64,000 nucleotides of DNA from Rhizobium sp. PP-CC-3A-592 (GTDB lineage: Bacteria > Pseudomonadota > Alphaproteobacteria > Rhizobiales > Rhizobiaceae), in assembly GCF_003217095.1 (NCBI RefSeq), contig NZ_QJSR01000001.1, positions 675,716 to 739,715 on the forward strand, given 5' to 3'. A model generated the notes under the pieces. The model had not been told where the DNA came from and ran no database searches. It was given only the letters and a program-made list of their open reading frames with translations. Positions 35,587 to 44,316 of this stretch are shown here, in pieces. The stretch's first letter is position 1. Each line of letters opens with the position of its first letter. Position numbers and translations under genes: made by a program.

Positions 35587-35973
35587 TCAAACGAACTGGC
35601 GAAGACCCGGAACCGAGTTGATCACCGCATCGACCGTTTCGTCGCCGGCGTGTTCGCGGGCGTAGGCCAGCGTTTCCTTGGCGAGGCCGGTGATTTCGCC
35701 CATGGAGAGGCCCTGGCCCATCAGCTGCTGGCCGAGCGCCATGACGCCGCCGCCGACGGCACCGATGACCTTGCCGAGAAGGCCGGTCTTGGCGCCTTCG
35801 CCGTTGAAGCGGGCGACCAGATCCGGTGCGCCGGGCACGGCTTCGATCATGCGGGCGACGGGGCCGGCATCGGCTTCGCGCTGCAGGAAGCCCAACATCA
35901 TGCCGATCGCCTTTTCCGCCTTGTCCGGCTCGATGCCGACATTATCGGATACGCGGGTGACCAGTTCGCTCAT
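35587..35973 (-). CDS. Small helical protein, DUF2267/DUF2780-like, unknown
   Basis: The 128-residue protein is mostly helical: MSELVTRVSDNVGIEPDKAE, a glycine-rich middle (GLLGKVIGAVGGGVMALGQQ) and a C-terminal helical pair ending VPGLRQFV. It resembles conserved alphaproteobacterial proteins of unknown function; I am not certain of the family. Start at 35973 follows GAGGAG; an upstream start at 36006 is less likely. Confidence 0.65.
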   Translation of the reverse strand: MSELVTRVSDNVGIEPDKAEKAIGMMLGFLQREADAGPVARMIEAVPGAPDLVARFNGEGAKTGLLGKVIGAVGGGVMALGQQLMGQGLSMGEITGLAKETLAYAREHAGDETVDAVINSVPGLRQFV

Positions 35974-36227
35974 GCTTTTCTCCTCGGCAAGCGTTCTAAC
36001 GTTCACGTCAACGTAAAGGGATGGCGGGAGAAATCAAGCCGTCTCACGGCGCTTTTCAACCGGTCTCGACGAAAGCGTGCCGCATGGTAAAGCGCGCGCC
36101 GGCCAACCGCAATGCCGGCATCTGCGTGCCCGGTCTGCTTGCCCGTCGGCTTGCTTGGCTGCGTGCCGGCTTGTCTGCCGGCTTGTCTGCCTCCGGGCAA
36201 CGTATAGTATCGCGCACAAACAAGCGA

Positions 36228-37826
36228 ATGGATCCCGACATGGCAATGCTGCAGCCCGGAATGCTCTACCTCGGTACGAGCCGCAAGCCGGACGACACGC
36301 TCGACAAGGGCGAATATCTGACGCTCAAATACGGCAATCGCCACGGGCTGGTGACGGGCGCGACGGGCACCGGCAAGACGGTGACGCTGCAGGTGCTGGC
36401 CGAGGGCTTTGCGAGCGCCGGCGTGCCGGTGTTCTGTGCCGATATCAAGGGCGACCTCTCCGGCATCGCCGCCCGGGGGGAGCCCAAGGATTTCCTGCTC
36501 AAGCGCGCCGCCGAGATCGGGCTCGACCCTTATGAATTCGCCCAGTTTCCGGTGATCTTCTGGGATCTCTACGGCGAGAAGGGCCACCGCGTGCGCACCA
36601 CCCTGTCGGAGATGGGGCCTCTCCTCCTTTCGCGCCTGATGAATGCGACGGATGCGCAGGAAGGCGTGCTCAACATCGCCTTCAAGATCGCCGACGAGGG
36701 CGGCCTGCCGCTTCTCGACCTCAAGGATCTGCGCGCGCTCCTCACCTATATGAGCGAGAATGCGAGTGCGCTGTCGGCCACCGTCGGCCTGATTTCCAAG
36801 GCCTCCGTCGGCTCGATCCAGCGGGAGCTGCTGATCCTCGAGCAGCAGGGCGCCGAGCACTTCTTCGGCGAGCCGGCGCTGAAGGTCACCGACATCATGC
36901 GCGTGACGCCGGACGGGCGCGGCACGATCTCGGTGCTCGCCGCCGACAAACTGATGATGAACCCGCGGCTCTACGGCACTTTCCTTCTCTGGCTGCTGTC
37001 GGAGCTGTTCGAGGAGCTGCCGGAGGTGGGCGACCCGGAAAAGCCCCGGCTCGTCTTCTTCTTCGACGAGGCGCATCTTCTCTTCAAGGACGCGCCGAAG
37101 GTGCTGCTGGAGCGCATCGAGCAGGTGGTGCGCCTGATCCGCTCCAAGGGCGTCGGCGTCTATTTCGTCACGCAGAACCCGCTCGACGTGCCGGAAACCG
37201 TGCTGGCGCAGCTGGGCAACCGGGTGCAGCACGCGCTGCGCGCCTATACGCCGCGCGAGCAGAAGGCGGTGAAGACCGCTGCCGAAACCTTCCGCCCGAA
37301 CCCGGATTTCGACTGCGCCGAGGTGATCACCACGCTTTCGACCGGGGAAGCGCTGATCTCGACGCTCGAGGGCAAGGGCGCGCCCTCCATGGTGGAACGC
37401 ACGCTGATCCGCCCGCCATCCGCCCGTGTCGGCCCCCTGACAGACGCGGAACGGGCGCAGGTGATGGCACTGAGCCCGGTCGCCGGCCTTTACGACACCG
37501 ATATCGACCGCGAATCGGCCTACGAGATCCTCGCCGCCCGCGCCGCGCGTGCGAGCCAGCAGGCGGAGGCCGCGCGCGAGGCGGAAACCGGCACCGCGAC
37601 GAAGCCGAGCCGCTGGACGCTGCCGGGCTTCGGCGACGATGCCGAGCCTATGCAGACGGGGCCTGTGGGGAAGCCCACGCGCGCCGGCACGGCCGCCAAA
37701 CCGCGCAGTTCCGGCTATCAGCGGGAAACGGTGGTGGAAGCCGCCATGAAGACCGTGGCGCGAACGGTCGCCTCCTCGCTCGGCCGGGCTTTGGTGCGCG
37801 GCATTCTCGGCAGCCTGAAGCGCTAG
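36228..37826 (+). CDS. HerA-like DUF853 ATPase
   Basis: The 532-residue P-loop ATPase has Walker A GATGTGKTVT (about 41-50) and Walker B LVFFFDEAHLLF, with an arginine-finger region RNxxD-like in VTQNPLDVPETVLAQLGNRV. It matches the DUF853 family (YjgR-like, HerA/FtsK-type helicase core). HerA relatives act with nucleases in DNA end processing or defence, but no nuclease partner (NurA, Sir2) is next to it, so a housekeeping role is more likely. ATG 36228 or 36240 could be the start; the ribosome binding site is weak for both. Confidence 0.87.
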   Translation: MDPDMAMLQPGMLYLGTSRKPDDTLDKGEYLTLKYGNRHGLVTGATGTGKTVTLQVLAEGFASAGVPVFCADIKGDLSGIAARGEPKDFLLKRAAEIGLDPYEFAQFPVIFWDLYGEKGHRVRTTLSEMGPLLLSRLMNATDAQEGVLNIAFKIADEGGLPLLDLKDLRALLTYMSENASALSATVGLISKASVGSIQRELLILEQQGAEHFFGEPALKVTDIMRVTPDGRGTISVLAADKLMMNPRLYGTFLLWLLSELFEELPEVGDPEKPRLVFFFDEAHLLFKDAPKVLLERIEQVVRLIRSKGVGVYFVTQNPLDVPETVLAQLGNRVQHALRAYTPREQKAVKTAAETFRPNPDFDCAEVITTLSTGEALISTLEGKGAPSMVERTLIRPPSARVGPLTDAERAQVMALSPVAGLYDTDIDRESAYEILAARAARASQQAEAAREAETGTATKPSRWTLPGFGDDAEPMQTGPVGKPTRAGTAAKPRSSGYQRETVVEAAMKTVARTVASSLGRALVRGILGSLKR

Positions 37827-37830
37827 AGTA

Positions 37831-37854
37831 TCCGGTGAACACGGGTTCACCGGA
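37831..37854 (+). repeat. Perfect hairpin after the HerA-like gene
   Basis: TCCGGTGAAC (37831-37840) and GTTCACCGGA (37845-37854) pair perfectly around ACGG, five bases after the stop codon region. There is no immediate T-run. It matches a common rhizobial extragenic palindrome and may protect or end the mRNA. The rest of 37855-38073 shows nothing nameable. Confidence 0.7.
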
Positions 37855-38073
37855 AATGCTCTCGTCTGTTGTTTTGCCGCATTGTCCGACGCCGAAGCGA
37901 TTCCGCTTCTACTGGAAATGCTTTAGGCCGAGAGGCTTGATCCGTCAGTGGTACGGTTTCCAGCCTGATCAACCGGAAACCGCAGTAAACGGCACCATCC
38001 GGCATTTTCCAGCCTTTCCAAGGCCTTGCCGGCCGGCCATCGCCAGAAGATCGTGCAAATGAACGGAGATGAC

Positions 38074-38102
38074 TTGCAATTGTCGAGGTGATCGACTATC
38101 TA
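38074..38102 (+). promoter_or_regulatory. Candidate sigma-70 promoter of the cold-shock gene
   Basis: TTGCAA (38074-38079), a 17-base spacer and TATCTA (38097-38102). Transcription would start near 38109, giving a 5-prime leader of about 125 bases. Long structured leaders are usual for cspA-type genes and mediate cold-dependent translation. Confidence 0.6.
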
Positions 38103-38233
38103 GTGCCTATCGATCTTGCATTTTGAGCTTTGCTCCCGCGCAACGCGCCGTTCAATCTTCTCTTTCAACGTCGATCTATCACCGCCCGCACACTGCGAGC
38201 GAAACTTCATCACGATTGAAAAGGAATCACGTC

Positions 38234-38443
38234 GTGGCAACAGGTACCGTAAAGTTCTTCAACGCAACCAAGGGCTTCGGCTTCATCGCTCCGGACAACG
38301 GCGCAAGCGACGTTTTCGTGCACATCTCGGCCGTTGAGCGCGCCGGCATGCGTTCGCTGAACGAAGGCCAGAAGGTCAACTTCGAAATCGTTCAGGATCG
38401 TCGTAGTGGCAAGAGCGCTGCCGACAACCTGTCCGCAGCCTAA
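38234..38443 (+). CDS. cspA: Cold-shock protein, CspA family
   Basis: The 69-residue single OB-fold protein has RNP1 (KGFGFIAPD) and RNP2 ([10 protein letters not shown]). It binds single-stranded RNA/DNA and acts as an RNA chaperone. I chose the GTG at 38234, preceded by AAGGA, since it gives the canonical [10 protein letters not shown] start; the frame runs open upstream without similarity. A promoter and long leader lie before it and a terminator after it, so it is a single-gene unit. Confidence 0.95.
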   Translation: MATGTVKFFNATKGFGFIAPDNGASDVFVHISAVERAGMRSLNEGQKVNFEIVQDRRSGKSAADNLSAA

Positions 38444-38510
38444 TAGACAGAATTTCGTTTCCGGCGCCTGACCACGGATGTACTGGCAGAAACCGTCGAG
38501 ACGATATCGA

Positions 38511-38539
38511 GAAGGTCGGGAATTTCCCGGCCTTTTTTT
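38511..38539 (+). terminator. Rho-independent terminator after cspA
   Basis: An AAGGTCGGGAA stem pairs with TTTCCCGGCCTT (one G-T pair) and leads into seven T residues. Confidence 0.85.
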
Positions 38540-38952
38540 GTGCCTGTGTATGGGCGCGCGGGTGGCCGTTCCGTTCGCTGCCCCTTGCGACATCGGGCTC
38601 CCGCAGGACACGATCGAGCTGAACCCGCCTGCTCGGAAAAGGTTGTCGCACAGTCCCGTCGGCACGCTTTGCGGTCAGCCTGTCCTTCTCGACGAATTGC
38701 CGCAGCCGTCCGGCCGGCATGCTTCGACCGCCTGTTTCGCCCTGTATTTCCTGTCCCCGGCGCTTTCGATTTTCGGCGCAATGCAGTAAACTCTTCATAA
38801 CATTGCATATGCCGGCCCTTTGCATCCGGAACCAGCCTTTGAGCGACGACGGGACAGGCATCGGAGAGCGGGCGGGAACGACAGACACCAGACTGCGCGA
38901 TCGTGGCCGACCGGCCTTCGACGCCTCACCGATACTCCCGAAGGAGAACGCC
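38540..38952. other. Gene-free stretch
   Basis: Several open frames cross these 413 bases on both strands, but none has both a ribosome binding site and recognisable protein features, and they overlap each other. I see no repeat, terminator or RNA structure here. It presumably holds the promoter of the small gene starting at 38953. Confidence 0.4.
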
Positions 38953-39171
38953 TTGGTTCCCGCTGACCGCCTGTTCAAGACCGAAACCCGCCCGGCGAAC
39001 GCCAAAGCCACGCAGACCGATTCGGCCTCCAGATCCATTATCGAGGTGGAAGCCGCCCAGCGCCGCGCCAAGACCGAGCGCCTGAAGCAGGCCCGCATCG
39101 CCCAGGAAGCCAACCAGCCCGTGCCCGAAGCGCCGGTAAAGAAAGTCGCCAAGTCCCGCAAAAAGGACTGA
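38953..39171 (+). CDS. Small basic helical protein, unknown
   Basis: The 72-residue product is a charged, probably helical protein (IIEVEAAQRRAKTERLKQAR) with a lysine-rich tail (KKVAKSRKKD). Short proteins of this make-up are widespread in Rhizobiales with no known function. The TTG start at 38953 is preceded by AAGGAG at 6 bases, which is why I chose it over the distant in-frame ATG at 38719. Confidence 0.6.
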   Translation: MVPADRLFKTETRPANAKATQTDSASRSIIEVEAAQRRAKTERLKQARIAQEANQPVPEAPVKKVAKSRKKD

Positions 39172-39304
39172 TACGGGAGCGCGTCGCGCCACGTGGCTAT
39201 CCTCGCCGGTCGCGGTTTGCGCCGTCCCGGATGTAGCTAGAGACGTTGGGCATACGCCTTGCCGGCTCGGCCGTCTCTCCTTACATTGTCTGTGACCCAC
39301 CTCC

Positions 39305-39424
39305 CCTCCGTCATTCCGGGCTTGACCCGGAATCCAGACAGCCCAAGTCCTTGGGCTGAAAAGGGGTTTTTCGACCTGACAGACGTCAGGTCACTGGATT
39401 CCGGCTCAAGGCCGGAATGACGGA
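39305..39424. repeat. Dispersed palindromic repeat (GTCATTCCGG family), copy 2
   Basis: Outer arms CCGTCATTCCGGGCTTGACC and the facing CCGGAATGACGG, with inner palindromes CAGCCCAAG-tcc-TTGGGCTG and ACCTGAC-aga-CGTCAGGT. Same family as 16828-16955. It fills most of the 320-bp gap between the small basic protein and the toxin gene. Confidence 0.85.
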
Positions 39425-39491
39425 GATCGAGGTTATGCTTCCGTTCAGCCGTTGCAGTCATGTGCAGTGACGTTATCCATCACGCACTTCG

Positions 39492-39764
39492 CTACTTATC
39501 GTAATGGAAGCGGCACTGGATGATCTCCAGTTGCCGGGCGTCTCCCTTGCCCGACACGCGATATACAAATCGATGCTCCCCAAGGATCCGCCGCGACCAA
39601 AATCCCGAGAGGTCGCCCTTCAGCGGCTCAGGTTTCCCGAGACCCTTGAACGGCGATCTCTTCGTATCCCTGATCAGGGTATTGATCTTTTCCACCATCG
39701 CCGGATCGAGGCGTTGCCAATCTTCGTACTCTTCCCACGCATATGCCGCCCAGAGGAGGTTCAT
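39492..39764 (-). CDS. yoeB: YoeB/Txe family mRNA-interferase toxin
   Basis: The 90-residue protein has the YoeB core: AWEEYEDWQRLDPAMVEKIN, GKPEPLKGDLSGFWSRRI and the catalytic C-terminus HRFVYRVSG...CRFHYDK, where the H/R/E and terminal HY residues of the RelE-fold site are present. YoeB acts on ribosome-bound mRNA. The ATG at 39764 begins 1 base after the antitoxin stop codon, so translation is coupled; the longer frame to 39899 overlaps the antitoxin. Confidence 0.92.
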   Translation of the reverse strand: MNLLWAAYAWEEYEDWQRLDPAMVEKINTLIRDTKRSPFKGLGKPEPLKGDLSGFWSRRILGEHRFVYRVSGKGDARQLEIIQCRFHYDK

Positions 39765-39765
39765 G

Positions 39766-40017
39766 TTACAAGGTCGGGTCTTTCTCGATGACCTCTCCCT
39801 TGCGAAGTTGCGCCAGACTTGCTCGCAGTCGATCGGCGTTCGCTGGCGTGGAAAGAAGATGCAGCGTTTCCTGCATGCTCTCGTACTCGCCCTCGGCAAT
39901 GAGAACCAACGCCTCCGACCCCTGACGGGTCACAAGCAGAGGTGCACGTGATTCGATCACGGCGTCGAAGTGTGTCGCTATGTTCTGTCGGAACTCGGTC
40001 AAGCGCACATGGGCCAT
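39766..40017 (-). CDS. yefM: YefM/Phd family antitoxin
   Basis: The 83-residue antitoxin has the Phd/YefM N-terminal DNA-binding fold (VRLTEFRQNIATHFDAVIES, LLVTRQGSEALVLIAEGEYE) and a C-terminal toxin-binding segment. It is the first gene of the operon and should repress it together with YoeB. RBS GGGAG. The palindromic operator is visible upstream. Confidence 0.92.
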   Translation of the reverse strand: MAHVRLTEFRQNIATHFDAVIESRAPLLVTRQGSEALVLIAEGEYESMQETLHLLSTPANADRLRASLAQLRKGEVIEKDPTL

Positions 40018-40037
40018 TTAGATCTCCCTTGCTAGAG

Positions 40038-40055
40038 CGTACATATATCTGTACG
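40038..40055 (-). promoter_or_regulatory. yefM-yoeB operator (TGTACA-type palindrome)
   Basis: CGTACA (40038-40043) and TGTACG (40050-40055) form a perfect inverted repeat with a 6-base spacer. The hexamer resembles the TGTACA core of the known E. coli yefM operator. It overlaps the likely -10 region (AGATAT, minus strand) of a promoter whose -35 box TTGACA is at 40074-40069. Confidence 0.7.
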
Positions 40056-40068
40056 GATTTTCCGAAAT

Positions 40069-40074
40069 TGTCAA
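40069..40074 (-). promoter_or_regulatory. -35 box of the yefM-yoeB promoter
   Basis: A perfect TTGACA on the minus strand, 17-18 bases before AGATAT/CAGATA, which is inside the palindromic operator. Confidence 0.55.
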
Positions 40075-40206
40075 TGTCGAACGATGGGAACGGTCGCCAT
40101 CGGCAGAGGACAGGACCCCGCAGGAATTCGGCTCACGAGAGCGCCCCGCCTCTCCTTGTATCCGCAATATGCGTAACCATCTATGGACTCTCGACAGGAG
40201 ACCAGA

Positions 40207-40506
40207 TTGTCCGACTTCATCAGCTACCTCTTCGCCATCTTCGTCGTCACGCCGCTCCAGGCCGAACTGACCGACCGCCTGCAGGGCATGCCCTCCGCCG
40301 AACTGATCCAGGCCGGACGCGCCTGCATCTCGGCCGAAGGCCCTCGCCTGCTGCAGATGGCGCAGGACAACTGGGGCTGGGCTGCCGCCAACGCGCTCGG
40401 CGTCAGTGCCGGCCTGGTCGATCCGGTCACCCTGCTCTCGACGCAGAACGGCCATTGCGGCCTGGTGCGCAACGCCTTGATGAACGAGGCCGGCGAGGAC
40501 GCGTGA
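40207..40506 (+). CDS. Small hypothetical protein
   Basis: I do not recognise this 99-residue protein. Its N-terminus is hydrophobic (SYLFAIFVVTPLQAELTDRL), possibly a signal or anchor, and the rest is alanine-rich with two invariant-looking segments (RACISAEGPRLLQ and LVDPVTLLSTQNGHC). I chose TTG 40207 because AGGAG lies 7 bases upstream; ATG 40183 has no ribosome binding site. Confidence 0.6.
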   Translation: MSDFISYLFAIFVVTPLQAELTDRLQGMPSAELIQAGRACISAEGPRLLQMAQDNWGWAAANALGVSAGLVDPVTLLSTQNGHCGLVRNALMNEAGEDA

Positions 40507-40793
40507 GCGGCCGGCGCGCCTCCTTCACCTGATCATTTGCGATCCGGCGTAAGATAGCCGCAACCTTACACTCGTGTCGGGCTGGCATTCGGGACGGTCT
40601 CCCGGATGCTGATCGATGCCGTCGGCACGGTGCCGGTGCGGGGCTTTCTCGCCCGGTCTGGACGTCGCGAACCACCTATGGTCTGGCGCGAACCGTCGAG
40701 GACGTCCCTTCCAGCTTCGTACAAGTTCCGCCTCATAAACTCTCGCGTGTACAGCACCGACAAGAAACCCTTCGTGCCGTCGACGAGAAACCT

Positions 40794-41414
40794 ATGAAGA
40801 TCCTAGCGCATCGCGGCTGGTGGCATGTTCCGGCCGAGAAGAATACGGAAGCAGCCTTTCGCCGTGCCTTCGAGCATGGCTTCGGCGTCGAGACCGACGT
40901 TCGCGACCAGAATGGTCTTTTGAAGATATCGCACGACATGCCGATCGGCGATAGCGCCATGGATCTGGACGGGTTTCTGGACCTGCACAAGGCGCACGCG
41001 CATGCCGGCACGATCGCGCTCAACATCAAGGCCGACGGCCTTCAGGCAATGATCCGGTCGGCCCTCGACCGCTCCGGAGTTTCCGATCTCTTCTGCTTCG
41101 ACATGGCCGTTCCCGACGCGCTCGGTTATCTGCGCGGCGGCTTTTCGAGCTATACGCGGCATTCCGAGATCGAACCGGTTCCGGCCTTCTACGACCGGGC
41201 GGACGGTGTCTGGCTGGACGCCTTCTTCGACGACTGGATCACGCCCGACATCATCGAGCGGCACCTCGCCGCCGGCAAGACTGTGGCGCTCGTCTCGCCG
41301 GAACTGCACGGACGCGACCCGGCGGCGGCCTGGGCGATGTGGCGCGGGCTGCGGGGAGACGGCCTTTCGATCTGTACGGACCTGCCCGACAGGGCTGCGG
41401 AATTTTGGACATAG
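40794..41414 (+). CDS. GDPD-like phosphodiesterase, short form
   Basis: The 206-residue TIM-barrel protein has the glycerophosphodiester phosphodiesterase motifs HRG (HRGWWHVPAEKNTEAAF), E-x-D (VETDVRD) and the following His-Asp (KISHDMP). It is shorter than typical GDPDs (240 or more residues). It is the first of four tightly spaced genes; the HAD gene starts 28 bases later. In this setting it could process a glycerophosphoryl- or similar phosphodiester group of a surface polymer; this is inference. Confidence 0.78.
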   Translation: MKILAHRGWWHVPAEKNTEAAFRRAFEHGFGVETDVRDQNGLLKISHDMPIGDSAMDLDGFLDLHKAHAHAGTIALNIKADGLQAMIRSALDRSGVSDLFCFDMAVPDALGYLRGGFSSYTRHSEIEPVPAFYDRADGVWLDAFFDDWITPDIIERHLAAGKTVALVSPELHGRDPAAAWAMWRGLRGDGLSICTDLPDRAAEFWT

Positions 41415-41442
41415 CGCCCGGGGGGCCTAACGGTGGGAAGTC

Positions 41443-42069
41443 ATGATCAAGGCAATTCTTTTCGACATGGACGGCGTTCTCATCGATGCCAAGGAGTGGC
41501 ACTACGAGACGCTGAACGACGCGCTGGCCGTCTTCGGCCTGAACATCAGCCGCACGGAGCACCTAGCGGTCTATGACGGTCTGCCGACGCGCAGGAAGCT
41601 CGAAATGCTGTCGCGTACGCGGGGCATGTCGCCCAAGCTGCACGACCTTCTCAACACCCTGAAGCAGCAGAAGACCTACCGGGTCATCGTGGAAAAGTGC
41701 CGGCCCGTCTTCCACCACGAATATGCGCTCGGCCGTCTGCAGCGGGAGGGCAAGCGCCTCGTCGTCTGCTCGAACTCGGTGCGCTCCACGGTCGAAGCCA
41801 TGATGCAGCAGTCCAACCTTGTCAAATATCTCGACTTCCTGCTCTCCAGCCAGGACGTGGCCAAGCCCAAGCCGCACCCGGAAATCTACCTCACGGCCAT
41901 CGAGCGGCTGAAGCTGCAACCCCATGAGTGCCTGATCCTCGAGGACAACGAGCACGGCATTCAGGCGGCGCGCGCATCCGGCGCGCATGTCATGGTCGTC
42001 GGCTCCGTCAACGACGTCAATTACGACCGCATCGGCAAAGAAATCGCAGCAATAGAGGCCGTCCACTGA
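41443..42069 (+). CDS. HAD family phosphatase (beta-phosphoglucomutase-like)
   Basis: The 208-residue protein has HAD motif I FDMDGVL (nucleophile Asp9, acid Asp11), motif II VVCSNS, motif III Lys in KPKPHPEIY and motif IV LEDNEHGIQAA. A helical cap follows motif I. Subclass IA; substrate probably a sugar or polyol phosphate, or a nucleotide-linked product made by the next gene. Its stop codon shares one base with the start of the nucleotidyltransferase gene (TGATG), so translation is coupled. Confidence 0.87.
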   Translation: MIKAILFDMDGVLIDAKEWHYETLNDALAVFGLNISRTEHLAVYDGLPTRRKLEMLSRTRGMSPKLHDLLNTLKQQKTYRVIVEKCRPVFHHEYALGRLQREGKRLVVCSNSVRSTVEAMMQQSNLVKYLDFLLSSQDVAKPKPHPEIYLTAIERLKLQPHECLILEDNEHGIQAARASGAHVMVVGSVNDVNYDRIGKEIAAIEAVH

Positions 42070-43562
42070 TGAGATATCTTATTCCGATCGCGTCGAAGGA
42101 CGATCTGTTTCCCAAGGAAGACTTTCATTTTCCCAAGCCGCTGATCGAGGTGGACGGGCTTCCGATGATCGCGCTGGTCGTCGGAAGCATTCGCAAGCGC
42201 GATCCCTCGGCACGCTTCATCTTCATCGTCCTGCGGCAGGACGTGCTCGAATACAGCCTCGACTCGATCCTGAAGCTGATCGCCGGGGACGGCTGCACCG
42301 TGATCGAGCTCGGCAACCCGACGATGGGCGCCATCTGCTCGGCGCTGATGGCCATCGACCATATCGACGACGACGAACCTCTCGTCATCTGCAACGGCGA
42401 CCAGATCATCAATGCCGATCTCGGTGCCATCGCCGATTCCTTCTACCATTCGGACGCCGATGCCGGCGTGGTGACGTTTCCGTCCGTCCATCCACGCTGG
42501 TCCTATGTGCGCGAGGATGCCGACGGCCGCGTCGTGGAAACCGCGGAAAAGCGCGTGCTCAGCCGCAAGGCGATTGCCGGCTACTACTACTTCCGCAAGG
42601 GACGTCAATTCGTGGCCCTCGCGCACGATTGCCTGCTGAAGTCGGACCCGATCGGCGGGAAATATTATCTGTCTCCCGTCCTCAACGAGGTCGTCCTCTC
42701 CGGCGGACGCATCGTCCAGTTCGAAATTTCCGCGGAAAGCTACGTCTCGTTCTACTCTCCGAAGCGCGTCGAACTTTACCAGGCCGAGAACCAGGGCCGC
42801 ATCGCGCCGCTCTCGCAGCCGAGCCCGGCCGTTCAGGTCGTCATTCCCATGGCGGGCCTCGGCAGCCGGTTTTCGCAGGCGGGCTACAGCAAGCCGAAGC
42901 CCTTCATCGATGTCGATGGCGCGACGATGATCGAGCGGGTCATGGACAATCTGCGGGTCGAGAACGGACGCTTCGTGCTGATTGCCCGGCGTGACCATCT
43001 GGTGGCCGAACCGCTGGTGGTCGAGGGTCTCCTGCGCCGCGGCGATCTGGTGTTCTCGCCCATCGATTTTACCACCGAGGGCGCCGCCTGCACGGTGCTG
43101 ACGGCGCGGACGCATCTCGATCCCGACGCCCCGCTGATGATCGCCAATTGCGACCAGATCGTCGATTTCGACTGCGGTGCCTTCCTGGAAGACGCCAGGA
43201 GACGCGATCTCGACGGCTCCATCCTTTGCTTCCGCGACGTCCATCGGGATCCGAAATGGTCTTTCGCACGCACCAACGACCAGGGATATGTCGAGGAGGT
43301 TCGCGAGAAGGTGGCGATCTCCGATCTGGCGACCGTCGGCATCTACTACTTCCGGCGCGCCCAGGCCTTCATCGATGCGTCAATCGATATGATCACCGCC
43401 AACGACCGCTCGAACAACGAGTTCTACGTTTGCCCGGTCTACAACTATCTCCAGCGCCGCGGGGCCAAGATCGGCGTCTATGAAATCGCCGCGACGGCGA
43501 TGCACGGGATCGGGACGCCCAGTGATCTGGACGCCTATCTCGGGCTCCGCAAGATCGCATGA
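42069..43562 (+). CDS. Tandem two-domain sugar nucleotidyltransferase
   Basis: The 497-residue protein is built of two homologous nucleotidyltransferase (Rossmann-like NTP_transferase) domains. Domain 2 (about 256-497) has the proper signature IPMAGLGSRF (259-268) with SKPKPF and the metal-binding ANCDQIVDFD. Domain 1 (1-245) keeps the fold and KPL(I)EVDG, and NGDQIINAD, but the glycine-rich loop is replaced by IPIASKDDLFPKED. So one active and one degenerate, perhaps regulatory or substrate-binding, unit. It starts inside the HAD stop codon and overlaps the next gene by 4 bases. Product not known; likely an NDP-activated sugar or polyol. Confidence 0.85.
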   Translation: MRYLIPIASKDDLFPKEDFHFPKPLIEVDGLPMIALVVGSIRKRDPSARFIFIVLRQDVLEYSLDSILKLIAGDGCTVIELGNPTMGAICSALMAIDHIDDDEPLVICNGDQIINADLGAIADSFYHSDADAGVVTFPSVHPRWSYVREDADGRVVETAEKRVLSRKAIAGYYYFRKGRQFVALAHDCLLKSDPIGGKYYLSPVLNEVVLSGGRIVQFEISAESYVSFYSPKRVELYQAENQGRIAPLSQPSPAVQVVIPMAGLGSRFSQAGYSKPKPFIDVDGATMIERVMDNLRVENGRFVLIARRDHLVAEPLVVEGLLRRGDLVFSPIDFTTEGAACTVLTARTHLDPDAPLMIANCDQIVDFDCGAFLEDARRRDLDGSILCFRDVHRDPKWSFARTNDQGYVEEVREKVAISDLATVGIYYFRRAQAFIDASIDMITANDRSNNEFYVCPVYNYLQRRGAKIGVYEIAATAMHGIGTPSDLDAYLGLRKIA

Positions 43563-44254
43563 AGTGCATCGTGCCGCTCGCCGGCCCGGATCTTTGGACC
43601 GAGAAACACGGCCTGCGGCCGCTTGTGAACCATGAGGGAACGCCCCTGATCGAGGCCGCCTTGCGGCCTCGCGCCTGGGCTTCCAGGCTGTCGCCGAGCG
43701 ACTATGTCTTCGTCGTCCGCGAGACGACCGGGCTCCTCGATCTCGTGGCCTTTCTGAAAGAGGCCTGGCCCGGCTGCCGGATCGTCACGCTGTCGCATCT
43801 CAGCGCCGGCGCCCTGTTTTCCTGTCTCGCCGCAACGGCCCTCGTGCCGGCGGATGAACCGCTCATCATCGACCTTGCCGACGTTCTTTTCCACGAAGGC
43901 CCGGACGATCCCGCAGCCCTGTTCGCGCAAGGCCCTTACGGCGCCATCGTGCCCGTCTTCGCCTCGAGCGAACCGTGCTACAGCTACCTGACGATCATCG
44001 ATGGGCTGGTGACCAGGGCACGCGAAAAACAGGTGATCTCGAGCCATGCCTCGGCCGGCGTCTACCTGTTCCGAAATCTCGAAGTCTTCCTCAGCGCCAG
44101 CGCCCACAGCATCGCGCATCGCGACGAACTCGCCCACAAGGGCAGCCTGTTCATCTGCCCGATGATCAACGGCGTCATCGCGGACGGACACGCAGTCATC
44201 GCGCCGCACATTCTGGACTGCCAGCCCGTGGGCAAGATCTTTCACGACGCATGA
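43559..44254 (+). CDS. Degenerate nucleotidyltransferase-fold protein
   Basis: The 231-residue protein resembles the domains of the preceding gene in order and spacing (CIVPLAGPDLWTEKHGLRPL, LIIDLADVLFHEG, GVYLFRNLEVF), but has no intact GxGxR loop. It may be a partner subunit without its own catalysis. It overlaps the preceding gene by ATGA, so translation is coupled. It is the last gene of the four-gene operon, followed by a dispersed repeat. Confidence 0.72.
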   Translation: MKCIVPLAGPDLWTEKHGLRPLVNHEGTPLIEAALRPRAWASRLSPSDYVFVVRETTGLLDLVAFLKEAWPGCRIVTLSHLSAGALFSCLAATALVPADEPLIIDLADVLFHEGPDDPAALFAQGPYGAIVPVFASSEPCYSYLTIIDGLVTRAREKQVISSHASAGVYLFRNLEVFLSASAHSIAHRDELAHKGSLFICPMINGVIADGHAVIAPHILDCQPVGKIFHDA

Positions 44255-44316
44255 GAGCGTGGCGAGAGCCATCCGAATGTTTGCAGACCGGACGGCGGCG
44301 CAACTGTTACGCGGTT

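Noticed and set aside
36228-37826. HerA-like ATPase as part of a phage-defence system
   Set aside because: Neighbours are a small helical protein and a cold-shock gene; no nuclease, Sir2 or NurA partner. The DUF853 type is common as a lone gene.
36003-37850. 615-residue minus-strand frame over the HerA-like gene
   Set aside because: Antisense of a clear Walker A/B ATPase; biased composition.
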